This document shows, piece by piece, positions 52,401-61,415 of a stretch of DNA of 64,000 nt (its first letter is position 1; each line of letters begins with the position of its first letter). This stretch comes from Girardinichthys multiradiatus. Its lineage: Eukaryota > Chordata > Actinopteri > Cyprinodontiformes > Goodeidae. The position numbers were made by a program, and so were the translations under genes. Where the stretch lies: assembly GCF_021462225.1 (NCBI RefSeq), contig NC_061801.1, positions 9,048,125 through 9,112,124 on the forward strand, written 5' to 3'. Below the pieces are notes generated by a model. That model made no database searches and had not been told where the DNA came from. It worked only from the letters and a program-made list of their open reading frames with translations.

Positions 52401-55400
52401 GCCACTCCAGAACATTCACCTGCTTGTCTTGGAACCATTTCTGTGTAGCTTGTGCTGTATGCTTGAGGTTGTTGTCTTGATGGAAGATAGATCTTGTTTA
52501 AGATCGTGGTTCTTTGGCCAAGTCAGATTGTCCTACATTATTTGGAAATATTTTTCTGCATTATCTTCCTCTCTACCTTTACCAGCCTTTCAGAGCCCGC
52601 TGTTGAGAAGAATTCCCAGAGTATGATGCTGCCACCACCATACTTCATGGTTTGTTTCTGAAGATGCGCAGTACTAGCCAAACATCGCCTGTTAAATGAG
52701 GACCGATAAGCAAAAATTTTGTCTCAACAGGCAAAAGAACCTTCTTCTTTGAGTCTCCCAAGTGTCTTCGGGTGAATTTCAAGCTAAATTGCAAAAAGTC
52801 TAGTGAAGAACCAAGACACCAGTTGTTAAGGTAAACTCTCTCCCATCTGAGCCATTGAAGCTTTTAACACCTTTAGAGTGGTTGTAGGTGTCTTGGTGGC
52901 CTTCCTCACCTCGCCCGGTCACTCAGTGTGTGAGGGCGACCAGCTCTAGGCATATTTGACAAGTGCCATACTCTTTCCATTTCTTAACGATGGATTAAGC
53001 TAAAACCTTTGAGATATCCATTATGTAGGAACCTTTCTGTGAGCCATCTCCTGACTTATGGCCAGTGATCGATTCTCTGAGTGGTTTGGAACGTTATTTT
53101 GTGTTCATGTTATATCTGCAGCAAGAACACTGATGATCCAGAGCCTGGAACTCCCAGACACAATAGTTTTAATATTACAATCACTTCACTCAACAGGTCT
53201 CAGGGAATCTCCATTTCACTTAGTGTGATTCTGCTGGCAACAACTTTATATATATATCTATATAGATATATAGATAGATAGATATAGATATCTAGATATA
53301 TATATATCTATATATATAGATATATATATATATATATATTTTAGTTGATGTATATTTTTTGTAAATTCTATTGAGAATAAGTTTGTTTACAAAAGCTGAA
53401 ACATCCACAGGTGTGAATACTTTATAGGCATGTAACATGTGAAAGCTCATCAGCATGAAACCAGGCTGCAGGACCACAGTGAAAAAGATGCCGACCCTCT
53501 GCCTGACTTGGAACGTCGTGCTGCGGGATGCAAACAGTAGAGCACATCCCCTCCTGAGTCAACCTGATGCTCGTCTTCTCATCATGAACCGCTGATTTGG
53601 ACTTGGTGCAGCAGGTTAACACCGTCACAGAGTGAGGGCTGCAGACAATTTCCTGTGAAAGAAGAGTCAATTAGTGCTTCAAAATGTTCATGCAATGGAC
53701 AATAAGGTCAAATAACAGGAGTAAAACACTGTCACCTCAAATTCTGAACACTTTAGCCAAAATGGGAAAAATATTGTCCCTGTCGACTCAATTCTAATGG
53801 ACATTAGAGTTTCTTTGAATATGTTTCTTTAGTTTGGAATGACTTAAAATCAGTTTACTAGAAGACTACAGGTTTAAAGCACAAACCCTCAGTTGTGCAA
53901 TTAATGATCCACCATCCATATTGGATGAGGGTTTAAAACTTAAGGGGTCTCTGGGGTAGCGGACCATATATGGAGGTGTCTGGTGTTCAATTTCTGGTTC
54001 TTTTTCCTTCATTCTCTGCCTCCTTTCCAGTCAACTAACTGTAAATAACAGCCAATCGTGCAACAAAATGCTAAAAAAAATAGTTTTCTTTCACAAATAT
54101 AGATTATCGTTATGTCTCGAACTGAACAAGGAAGTGGTATATATTACAGGTTATTGTCAAACCATTACAGAGAATGAGAGAAGTTTTTAGTCCAAGCGAG
54201 AAAGGCCATTTTGGTTGGCAACATTAAACTAAATTCATCAAAGAATGAAAGAGAAAGAAACTGAGAGCAATCAAGTCACCATCAGGGATCAGCTTCCTGT
54301 CCATAGTTAAAATGGCAGGAAAAGGTTTTCTCCATGACATCTACTTCATTCAAGAACTGTCTCCCATGATCAGATCATGAGTCAACCACAAAAGATTCAC
54401 TCAGCAAATGCAAAGAGTTCACAATAAGGAGCACAAACATTCATAGCCTCTGAAACCTGATAAAAGACAATTAAAACAGGACCTTAAAACCAAGCTGCAC
54501 CAGCAGAGACAAGCTGTTTCACCAGCATGAACAAGATGTAGAAGTTTCAGCAGGAACATCTGAAGAAAGTGTCATGGCGCAGGCATGCAAGGTTTCCAGT
54601 AGCACCAGATCAGTATCATTTATTCATAATCTAACAGAAGCAGGATTGGTTCGAGAGTCTACAGGTAAACACTGGCTGCTCTGCTCTGAAGGTGTGCTGC
54701 AATACAGCTCTGCAACCCAGGTGCACTACAGCCCCAGACAAACTGCTAGAGCAAAGGTTCATAAAGAAGTGTAATATTCTGCGAGTGAGTCACCCGATCG
54801 GACCCTGGTTGGACTGCATTCCACTCGGTGAAAACAAAACCACAGACGAAAAAGTCCACAAATGAAGAACTGTAAACAGCCAGAGTGAAGCCCTGATAAA
54901 ACCGCTCAAACAAGGACGAGAGTTATATGACAATGTTCCAGATTTCAGCCACTGTCTGCAGTGGATTCTTAACAAACCAGTAACAAACCTCACTAAATCG
55001 TGTTAACTTCCTATTTGCACTGAAGAATCTACGACCCAGCAGTTATCCTGCACTGAAGTCTGCAGCTCGGTTTCATTTTGACTGCTTGTTTTGCCAGATG
55101 CTGCAGTGGAGCACACGGCCCAAAGTGAAAACAAAACTGACTAAATAATGCTTCTAGAGGGTGAAACGATACTCTTTATATTCAGAACCATTTAAGAAAA
55201 TCCTCTGTATGGTCCATTTTCCCCCAAACACAAAGTTAGAATCAGCTACTGCCTTTCTTGCAACATTCTGGATTAGGGTAACTTTATAATGTAAAATAGT
55301 GAATTTACTTGCACTGAGTGCTAGTAATTTATTTCCTGTGGCTATACCTAGAGGAGCAATCAAAATGCTTTATCTGCTGTTAAACTGCCATTTAATAAAA

Positions 55401-57758
55401 TAAAAAGATGCGCCAAACAGGCTTTTCTTGGCCCGTTTCTGATTTTCTTTAGGTCTGACCTATTGGTTTCTATTTTTTATTCTGACTATAACACAGGTAT
55501 AGCTAGTCATATTGAATTTAGCAGAAAATTAAGGAATTAAAATTTCCTTCGATCCCCTTTAATTCATCAATGGATATGTTCATAAGCTTTTATTTATTTT
55601 TTTAAGATCATTTTTGCAGAACCAGTGGCCTTTATTTTGGTTATTTCAAAGTCTAATGCTACACAATAATAATAATAATAATAATAAATACATTTATTTG
55701 TATAGCGCTTTCAGTCAAAGTATAAAAAGACTGGCAAGAGTACATATAACTTCAAAGCAAAGGCACTCAAATTAAGGATAAAAATAAAAAAAATTAAAAA
55801 GTAAATATAACAATAAAAAGGTTACAGCTTTTGGACAGAAAAAGGTGGAAGTTGTTAGTTTTGATGCATTTGATGACTCAGGAAAATAAAAATTGGATTC
55901 TTCTGTATCTGACCTACCGATCACAATCAGAGCTTATCAAGGTAATTATCGGATTCTGATCTCTGGTGGATTTCCAGGTGTATGTTTAACAAAATGGGAT
56001 TTACTAGTTTGTTTTTTGTTCAGTTGAATTCATTAGTAGTTGTAGACTATGGTAATAATCATGTCTGCCACCTTTTCATTAGCTTAAAACATTTATTACC
56101 AGAGATCCCCTTTTTTATGTGGCTGAGGAAAACAAAGAAATGCTGCGTATTTAGCTTCACAAATGAATCCGTGACGTTAATAGTGATAGATTCCACCTGA
56201 GGACAGCCAAAAAGATCATAGGATTTCTTCCTTTCACAAGGTATACACACAGCCTGAAACCAAGAAAAGCCTGCTTCCACCATTCTTGTGGAAGATGGGA
56301 CCAATTGACCCAAACTGCAATGTTCTGTAACAGGGTTCTTCCATAAGCTGTCAGACCCCTGAACACACATTTCCATAGCCCAATACCCCCAACCACACAC
56401 ACCTGACTGTGCTCTTACAATGTGAATAAAAATGATAAAAACCTGCACCCTTTCCACATATCTGCTCTATGTTTACTGGTAAGTGTGTCTATTTAAACTG
56501 TTTATGGGTTACTGTTATATGTATATTGCATGCTAACTTGTTCATTACTATGGTGGACCAAACACTGAAAACGCTGATGTTTCCCCAAACATTTTCAATC
56601 CATCAATGCATTAACCAACACCTAATGTCATGTTTATGCACTTTTCTGAGATTAACAAAAAAAAGATCAAATAATCATTAAGGATATATCCTTAGATGAA
56701 AAAATGCTGAAAATCTTGAAAATCTTGTCAATTTCCAGTTGGATTCCAAACTACTACCTCTACTAAAGGATCTGATGCACATTTACTTTTTCAGAATACA
56801 AAAAAAAATCTGAGTAGGCAGCTCAAACTTAAAGAAAACCAAAAATCTATATAAGCCAGGGAGATGGACTCCTTCATGCACCTGGAGGTCATATAGGACA
56901 ACATTCAGTACCACTGCGTGCCCTGTATGAAGCAGAGCTACAACAGAATCCAGTGGAACTCCTAAAATTCAAATGAATAGGCGTATGGTTTGAGAGAGTT
57001 CGATGTAGAAATGTAGGTAGAAAATTTGACCTTTTTTTTTGTTGAACATAAATGTCCGTCTTCTGTAAGCTGAGTCAACTGATTCTTCACTCCTATCTTG
57101 AGAGACATCCTGTCTAATTTATGGGGTTCACTTTTATCAATCTGAAACTGCCCAACACTATTTGCAGTGAACAACCCAAACTGTTTATGAGGTGATTTCT
57201 TAATAAATAAAGTGAATATTAAAACAGAGCTTTTTAATAGCTCTTTAGAAAGCCTGTCCAGTTGGTATGGGAGGGGCTCGGGAGACGGGAACACGCTGGA
57301 TCCACACCCACTTGCTCCACTCAGCCGACCAGTCCCTTTAAATCCGTAGCAGAGGTACAAACAGGCCCGCTGGTCCTCATCTAATGCTTCAATCAACTCC
57401 AAATAAGGCTTGTTTCATCGTTAAATTCGGAAACACTTTAAAAATGGAAATGCGTATTCCGTTGGCCCTGTTAAACACCATAAATTGTGGTTATGTCTCC
57501 AGCTGACAAGCATGTAGAGGTCGTAACTCACTAGCCGTTAGCACTCTAACAAAAAGCTCTCATCTCCAGCTACTGTAACTACACAAACTTATTCTAAAAA
57601 TACGATTAAACTACACGGTTATCTCTTGTATAGCTTATAGAAGACCAACAGATATTATCCGAACTCTGGATACCTTTTCACCAACATTTTCCCACTTTGG
57701 CTAGCTTTGTCTAAGCTCTTTTATGTGATGCCCAAACAAGCAAACTTACCCCGTTCAT
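43375..57758 (-). CDS. kmt5a: Histone H4 lysine-20 monomethyltransferase (SET8/PR-Set7), complete
   Basis: Seven coding exons join in frame: 57750-57758, about 53496/53508-53652, 49914-50205, 48625-48712, 46691-46750, 46190-46380 and 43375-43585, giving 331 or 335 residues. The N-terminal half is low-complexity and basic (KKFTRR), then [19 protein letters not shown], a block conserved in SET8. The SET domain follows: [68 protein letters not shown] (cofactor-binding NHS motif), [20 protein letters not shown] and a C-terminal Lys-Tyr. The enzyme puts one methyl group on H4K20 in nucleosomes, a mark tied to chromosome condensation, replication licensing and DNA repair; it is chromatin-bound. The gene converges on rilpl1 and is divergent from sbno1. 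Only the donor of exon 2 is uncertain. Confidence 0.94.
44002..44300 (+). mobile_element. tRNA-derived SINE
   Basis: The A-box region GGTGGCGCAGTTGGTAGCAC (from 44012) and the B box GGTCCTGGGTTTAAATCCC (from 44051) mark an RNA polymerase III promoter. The body with GCATGTTCTCCC and CAGTCCAAAAACATGACTG is the usual fish SINE body. It is in kmt5a intron 6, antisense to the gene. Confidence 0.75.
44490..45890 (+). mobile_element. LINE 3' end (RT tail plus long 3' UTR)
   Basis: A 129-codon open frame (44543-44932) ends the RT protein: [52 protein letters not shown] and a stop. About 950 bp of 3' UTR follows (GGTTTCTTCCTGTTAAAAGG, then the CTTGTGACGACATGTGAATT tail with ATAAAACTGAATT). The copy is 5'-truncated; the clade is not assigned. 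Confidence 0.75.
46190..46380 (-). CDS. kmt5a: kmt5a exon 6 (SET domain)
   Basis: After GTTCATAG it reads [20 protein letters not shown] to [11 protein letters not shown] and ends two bases into a Cys codon at TACTG|GTAGGA; the next exon starts with T. The lengths fit the frame exactly. Confidence 0.94.
46691..46750 (-). CDS. kmt5a: kmt5a exon 5
   Basis: A 60-bp phase-0 exon ([20 protein letters not shown]) between TTACCAG and GTAACAG. It corresponds to the helix preceding the SET domain in human SET8. Confidence 0.92.
46755..46880 (-). repeat. Retroelement 3' tail-like repeat
   Basis: GGTAAGACAAGTTTATTTGT and a purine-rich AAAACATAAAATATATC stretch belong to the same tail type as at 13225. 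It begins within a few bases of the kmt5a exon 5 acceptor. Confidence 0.4.
47660..48305 (-). mobile_element. LINE 3' fragment (RT C-terminus and tail)
   Basis: The minus-strand frame 48040-48300 reads [20 protein letters not shown], then [20 protein letters not shown] and [14 protein letters not shown], a LINE RT C-terminus. Its 3' side (48000-47660) runs into the common AAATAAATTAGATTTGAT tail. In kmt5a intron 4, same strand as the gene. Confidence 0.7.
48625..48712 (-). CDS. kmt5a: kmt5a exon 4
   Basis: After TTTTTCCCTAAAG it completes Thr and reads [29 protein letters not shown], ending at AAG|GTAAGG. The [16 protein letters not shown] block is a hallmark of SET8. Confidence 0.94.
48713..49913 (-). 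other. kmt5a intron 3
   Basis: AT-rich; includes a poly-A/(TA)n/(TAA)n microsatellite at 49386-49455. No gene or recognisable transposon. Confidence 0.5.
49386..49455. repeat. A-run, (TA)n and (TAA)n microsatellite
   Basis: About 17 A, then roughly 20 TA units, then TAATAATAATAA. Simple sequence. Confidence 0.95.
49914..50205 (-). CDS. kmt5a: kmt5a exon 3 (disordered N-terminal region)
   Basis: Starts after GTTCCTCCCAG and ends two bases into a Thr codon at GAGAAC|GTATGT. The encoded region is rich in Ser, Pro and Thr and then basic ([19 protein letters not shown]). Similarity to mammalian SET8 is weak here, as expected for its N-terminal half. Confidence 0.85.
50542..52148 (+). mobile_element. 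Tc1-like transposon, copy B (1607 bp)
   Basis: Same family as copy A, flanked by TA at 50540-50541 and 52149-52150, with 200-bp inverted repeats (50542-50741 and 51949-52148). It is 3 bp shorter because one codon is missing from the transposase. The frame is fully open. Confidence 0.96.
50870..51871 (+). CDS. Tc1-like DD34E transposase, copy B, open
   Basis: The 333-residue open frame has an N-terminal helix-turn-helix ([20 protein letters not shown], about residues 27-45), a basic linker ([15 protein letters not shown]), and the DDE core: FSDESKF (Asp148), FQHDLAP (Asp237) and NPIENLWD (Glu272), with 34 residues between the last two. A WTVAQW and VMVWGAVS block is also present. Compared with copy C it lacks one residue at LYGEDF (LYGDEDF in C) and has a handful of substitutions, including Ser for Leu in KRTSRD. 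The enzyme would cut and paste its own element at TA sites. Whether it is active cannot be told from sequence. Confidence 0.93.
   Translation: MGKTADLTAVQKATIDTLKQEGKTQKEISERIGCSQSAVSRHLSGKSVGRKKCGRKRCTTRRGDRTLRKIVEKGRFQTLGDLRKQWTESGVETSRATVHRRVQEMGYRCRIPQVKPLLNQKQRQKRLTWATEKQHWTVAQWSKVLFSDESKFCMSFGNQGARVWRKTGEKEMPKCQKSSVKYPQSVMVWGAVSAAGVGPLCFIKGRVNAASYQEILEHFMLPSAEKLYGEDFIFQHDLAPAHSARTTGKWFTDHGITVLNWPANSPDLNPIENLWDIVKRTSRDSRPNTLDELKAAIEASWTSIRPQQCHRLIASMSHRIEAVISAKGFPTKY
53247..53340. repeat. TA/GATA-type microsatellite with self-complementary runs
   Basis: Alternating TATATC, TATAGATA and GATA units over about 95 bp, near the end of the Tc1-like fossil. Confidence 0.9.
53496..53652 (-). 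CDS. kmt5a: kmt5a exon 2 (divergent N-terminal region)
   Basis: Starts after TTTCACAG and reads [35 protein letters not shown]. Two donors keep the frame: CCA A|GTCAGG (exon end 53508) and GAG G|GTCGGC (exon end 53496). Both leave one base of a codon, as exon 3 requires. The five cysteines are unusual for a nuclear disordered segment. Similarity to mammalian SET8 is not visible here, so the exon rests on phase, splice sites and position. Confidence 0.65.
53653..57749 (-). other. kmt5a intron 1
   Basis: No gene seen. There is a (TAA)n run and retroelement-tail-like motif at 55660-55720. Open frames at 54574-54774, 56059-56457 and 56962-57402 have no recognisable domain and are probably chance or repeat-derived. 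Confidence 0.5.
55660..55720. repeat. (TAA)n and retroelement-tail-like motif
   Basis: About seven TAA units followed by ATTTATTTGTATAGCGCTTT, the common fish retroelement tail. Confidence 0.6.
57750..57758 (-). CDS. kmt5a: kmt5a exon 1, first three codons
   Basis: ATG AAC GGG followed by GTAAGTTT. The phase (0) fits exon 2, giving MNGEIVC. The ATG follows a GC-rich leader; an upstream ATG in the leader opens only an 11-codon frame. Confidence 0.75.
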
Positions 57759-57975
57759 GTCCGAGGTGTTTCGTGGCTTCCCTTCTCGTCTTTCGGCTCA
57801 CGGGGTGGGGGGGGGCACAGATACCCGCTAAAAAGCTAGCCTCAGCCCACCCCCACAGCCCGTGATCTCCTGACACAACCACACAGGTCCACGATCTCCT
57901 AATGCACTCCTGCTGTACGGGGAATTGACAGCAGCTCAATCGATGCAGCCTCCACAGCCCCACTCCGCCATGTTC
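57759..57975 (-). promoter_or_regulatory. kmt5a leader and promoter with YY1-type site and uORF
   Basis: GC-rich leader. AACATGGCGGAG (57974-57963 on the minus strand) matches the YY1 motif often found at transcription starts of housekeeping genes. Its ATG (57971-57969) opens an 11-codon uORF ending TGA at 57938-57936. Start of transcription not determined. Confidence 0.5.
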
Positions 57976-58444
57976 CTCTGTGTGTGGAAATGAATGAGGA
58001 GGCGGAACGTTTGCGCCCCCTGTGGGTCTGCAGTGACAATGTCCGTGTGTTTGGAAAAGCGTTTGTTTACGTCTCAAACTTCATTTTTACATCACAGCAT
58101 TTTAATTGTTTCTTCTGTAGCTTTATTTTCTACATGAGTTCCACAGTTTTCGTTATTGTTTTTTTTTTGCAATACAATATTTTAAACTGTTTTAAATGTA
58201 ATTACTTAAGCTGCAAACCATGACGAACATAAATGAAAAGAAAACAAAGAATGTGTAACTTGGAAAAGTAGAACAAATATACATAAACAAAACAAAAAGT
58301 GATGAACTTATACATGTATTGACAAAATCTAAAATAGAATACCATTAAATAATTTGACAAAGGCTACTTAAATACTGTCTGTTAAGCAATTACATAAAAA
58401 AATAAAAATGATACTGCACCTTTTACTTCTGAAATGTTGATATA

Positions 58445-60054
58445 CAGGTCCTTCTCAAAATATTAGCATATTGTGATAAAGTTCATTATTTTCCATAATG
58501 TCATGATGAAAATTTAACATTCATATATTTTAGATTCATTGCACACTAACTGAAATATTTCAGGTCTTTTATTGTCTTAATACGGATGATTTTGGCATAC
58601 AGCTCATGAAAACCCAAAATTCCTATCTCACAAAATTAGCATATTTCATCCGACCAATAAAAGAAAAGTGTTTTTAATACAAAAAACATCAACCTTCAAA
58701 TAATCATGTACAGTTATGCACTCAATACTTGGTCGGGAATCCTTTGGCAGAAATGACTGCTTCAATGTGGCGTGGCATGGAGGCAATCAGCCTGTGGCAC
58801 TGCTGAGGTCTTATGGAGGCCCAGGATGCTTCGATAGCAGCCTTTAGCTCATCCAGAGTGTTGGGTCTTGAGTCTCTCAACGTTCTCTTCACAATATCCC
58901 ACAGATTCTCTATGGGGTTCAGGTCAGGAGAGTTGGCAGGCCAATTGAGCACAATGATACCATGGTGAGTAAACCATTTACCAGTGGTTTTGGCACTGTG
59001 AGCAGGTGCCAGGTCGTGCTGAAAAATGAAATCTTCATCTCCATAAAGCTTTTCAGCAGATGGAAGCATGAAGTGCTCCAAAATCTCCTGATAGCTAGCT
59101 GCATTGACCCTGCCCTTGATAAAACACAGTGGACCAACACCAGCAGCTGACACGGCACCCCAGACCATCACTGACTGTGGGTACTTGACACTGGACTTCT
59201 GGCATTTTGGCATTTCCTTCTCCCCAGTCTTCCTCCAGATTCTGGCACCTTGATTTCCGAATGACATGCAGAATTTGCTTTCATCTGAAAAAAGTACTTT
59301 GGACCACTGAGCAACAGTCCAGTGCTGCTTCTCTGTAGCCCAGGTCAGGCGCTTCTGCCGCTGTTTCTGGTTCAAAAGTGGCTTGACCTGGGGAATGCGG
59401 CACCTGTAGCCCATTTCCTGCACACGCCTGTGCACGGTGGCTCTGGATGTTTCTACTCCAGACTCAGTCCACTGCTTCCGCAGGTCCCCCAAGGTCTGGA
59501 ATCGGCCCTTCTCCACAATCTTCCTCAGGGTCCGGTCACCTCTTCTCGTTGTGCAGCGTTTTCTGCCACACTTTTTCCTTCCCACAGACTTCCCACTGAG
59601 GTGCCTTGATACAGCACTCTGGGAACAGCCTATTCGTTCAGAAATGTCTTTCTGTGTCTTACCCTCTTGCTTGAGGGTGTCAATAGTGGCCTTCTGGACA
59701 GCAGTCAGGTCGGCAGTCTTACCCATGATTCGGGTTTTGAGTGATGAACCAGGCTGGGCGTTTTAAAGGCCTCAGGAATCTTTTGCAGGTGTTTAGAGTT
59801 AACTCGTTGATTCAGATGATTAGGTTCATAGCTCGTTTAGAGACCCTTTTAATGATATGCTAATTTTGTGAGATAGGAATTTTGGGTTTTCATGAGCTGT
59901 ATGCCACAATCATGCGTATTAAGACAATAAAAGACCTGAAATATTTCAGTTAGTGTGCAATGAATCTAAAATATATGAATGTTAAATTTTCATCATTACA
60001 TTATGGAAAATAATGAACTTTATCACAATATGCTAATATTTTGAGAAGGACCTG
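58445..60054 (-). mobile_element. Tc1-like transposon, copy C (1610 bp)
   Basis: Same family as A and B in the opposite orientation, flanked by TA at 58443-58444 and 60055-60056, with 200-bp inverted repeats (58445-58644 and 59855-60054). The transposase frame is fully open. Confidence 0.96.
58722..59726 (-). CDS. Tc1-like DD34E transposase, copy C, open
   Basis: A 334-residue frame from [10 protein letters not shown] to GFPTKY. N-terminal helix-turn-helix around [11 protein letters not shown] (residues 35-45), basic segment [10 protein letters not shown], then catalytic Asp148 (FSDESKF), Asp238 (FQHDLAP) and Glu273 (NPIENLWD), a DD34E spacing as in the Tc1 branch. It differs from copy B at about ten residues (for example KDISERIG, ARIWRK, WFTHHGIIVL). 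Full length with no frame damage, it is the best candidate in the window for a functional transposase. It lies between kmt5a and sbno1, where it is less likely to disturb splicing. Confidence 0.94.
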   Translation of the reverse strand: MGKTADLTAVQKATIDTLKQEGKTQKDISERIGCSQSAVSRHLSGKSVGRKKCGRKRCTTRRGDRTLRKIVEKGRFQTLGDLRKQWTESGVETSRATVHRRVQEMGYRCRIPQVKPLLNQKQRQKRLTWATEKQHWTVAQWSKVLFSDESKFCMSFGNQGARIWRKTGEKEMPKCQKSSVKYPQSVMVWGAVSAAGVGPLCFIKGRVNAASYQEILEHFMLPSAEKLYGDEDFIFQHDLAPAHSAKTTGKWFTHHGIIVLNWPANSPDLNPIENLWDIVKRTLRDSRPNTLDELKAAIEASWASIRPQQCHRLIASMPRHIEAVISAKGFPTKY

Positions 60055-60067
60055 TAAACCAAATAGT

Positions 60068-60114
60068 CAGTCAGTCAGTCATTTTCTACCGCTTAATCCA
60101 TAGTGGTTCGCGGG
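60068..60114 (-). mobile_element. 47-bp LINE 3' tail with 15-bp target duplication
   Basis: TGTAAACCAAATAGT occurs at 60053-60067 and 60115-60129. The minus strand of the insert reads CCACTATGGATTAAGCGGTA then GAAAATGACTGACTG, a fish LINE 3' end with a short tandem tail. The first duplication includes the last two bases of Tc1 copy C and its TA. Confidence 0.8.
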
Positions 60115-61098
60115 TGTAAACCAAATAGTTGTAGTCAAATGTTATGTTGACAGAAGCAATTAAACAATTTAAACCAATTTACACAACTGTACACTATTTC
60201 ATATACAAATACAAATAAATATTGGGTCATAAAGTGGAACGTGAATAAAATACATTTATATTTATTATGTATGCATAAATGTGAAAACCTGTTAGGTAAA
60301 CAAGGGCATTCACAGGTTTGTACTTTAGCACCACCTAGAGGCCAATTAAGTTACAGCAGTCCGAGTTTTCCTAATCAGACAGAACAAATCAATTTTCTTT
60401 TTCAATGAAACAATGTATTACACAGGCTCCACATTTTATGGTCTAAATGCTTAGGCTAAAATGTTATCAGTATAACATAAAACATCAGTTTGGAATTTTT
60501 TTAAGATAGATTTCTAGTATTTGCTGCGGTCAAGCCTTTTACAATAAGCTTAACTAACTTGCATGTAGACAATTAACCGTTACGTGATTTAAGTCTTTGG
60601 GAACACACTTAGTAGTTTCTGGGGGGATAAAATGGCATGCATTCACTGTGTCACGCAGTTAACCATCTAAACTTGAAAGCTGAACTCTCGAAGGGGAAAT
60701 CCACTTTCTAACTAAGTCACCTGTAAGCAGGGACGACTGATGAGCTTCGAACTCTATCAAACATAATTTGCTTAAACTTCCTTTTCTCAGTTTGTCTTTT
60801 CTATTACAGTTAACATCTGCAAGCAGTCTGTTAGCTAAATTCCATTTCTAGGAAATACGTGTACGGATAAAATTATTATTCGTAGTAGTAGTCGCAGTAG
60901 TAGTAGTATTTAATTTTTTTTCTGTTTCAAATAGTTTGCATTTAGTGATTCTAATCCTAGGCAATCAAGGAAATACAAGCGTATAGGACAAAGAGAACTT
61001 GACAGAAAGTTATTAATAAAAACATAATATTCAGCTAATGAAAAAGGAAGAGAACGAAGAAGAAGAATCAACCGGCGTCACTTCCTTTCGGGAGCTGT

Positions 61099-61340
61099 CA
61101 GGGTCACGTGATGTGGTATTAGCTCGCCGACTCTGCTATGTTTTTCGTTTGTTTCATTGTTTCAGAAATGCGACGTTTCATGCTTTTATCGGTGTGTTGT
61201 CGTCGAGGGACGTCCCGCGGCCGCTCTAAGACCCGTTTTCAACGACCTCCGTCGAGCACTTTCGCCCTAAAAACGGCTGCAGTTGGCCTGCACGTCACGT
61301 GACCAGCATGCGACGGAGCGTTTGATAAAAAGATGGCGTG
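61099..61340 (+). promoter_or_regulatory. sbno1 promoter: E-box and YY1-type sites
   Basis: Two CACGTG E-boxes inside GTCACGTGA lie near 61103 and 61295, in a GC-rich segment, followed by AAGATGGCG at about 61331, a consensus YY1 site of the kind seen at or just after transcription starts. Confidence 0.55.
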
Positions 61341-61415
61341 AGCTCGAGCAGAGAGGACAAACAAGCACCGAACTGCTGAGAGCTGCTGACCGTGAGCCGC
61401 AGCTCCCATATTAAA
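61340..61415 (+). other. sbno1: Probable sbno1 untranslated exon 1
   Basis: Sequence after the YY1-type site runs to a consensus donor AAA|GTAAGG at 61415. No long open frame. The 5' boundary is a guess; the donor is supported by sequence only. Confidence 0.45.

Larger units (their letters stand above)
50450..53430 (-). mobile_element. Old Tc1-like fossil carrying copy B
   Basis: Text from 52160 to 53110 follows a known fish Tc1-like family read on the minus strand, for example the CATGAAGTATGGTGGTGGCA and CAGCATCATACTCTGGGAA block at about 52650-52610. The left flank of copy B (TATTCACCCCTCTCTGATTT) resembles the complement of the right edge near 53430 (TATTCACACCTG), so both ends of one element seem present. 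Confidence 0.55.
50206..53495 (-). other. kmt5a intron 2
   Basis: Nearly all transposon: an old Tc1-like fossil (about 50450-53430) split by Tc1 copy B (50542-52148), plus a TA-rich microsatellite. Nothing else is recognised. Confidence 0.6.
57976..61030. other. Intergenic region between divergent kmt5a and sbno1
   Basis: Contains Tc1 copy C (58445-60054) and a LINE tail (60068-60114). The remaining 58020-58440 and 60130-61030 are AT-rich with a GTAGTAGTA run near 60885-60908; nothing else recognised. Confidence 0.6.

Noticed and set aside
56059..56457. 132-codon minus-strand frame in kmt5a intron 1
   Set aside because: No domain recognised and no sign of splice-site phase matching the kmt5a exons.
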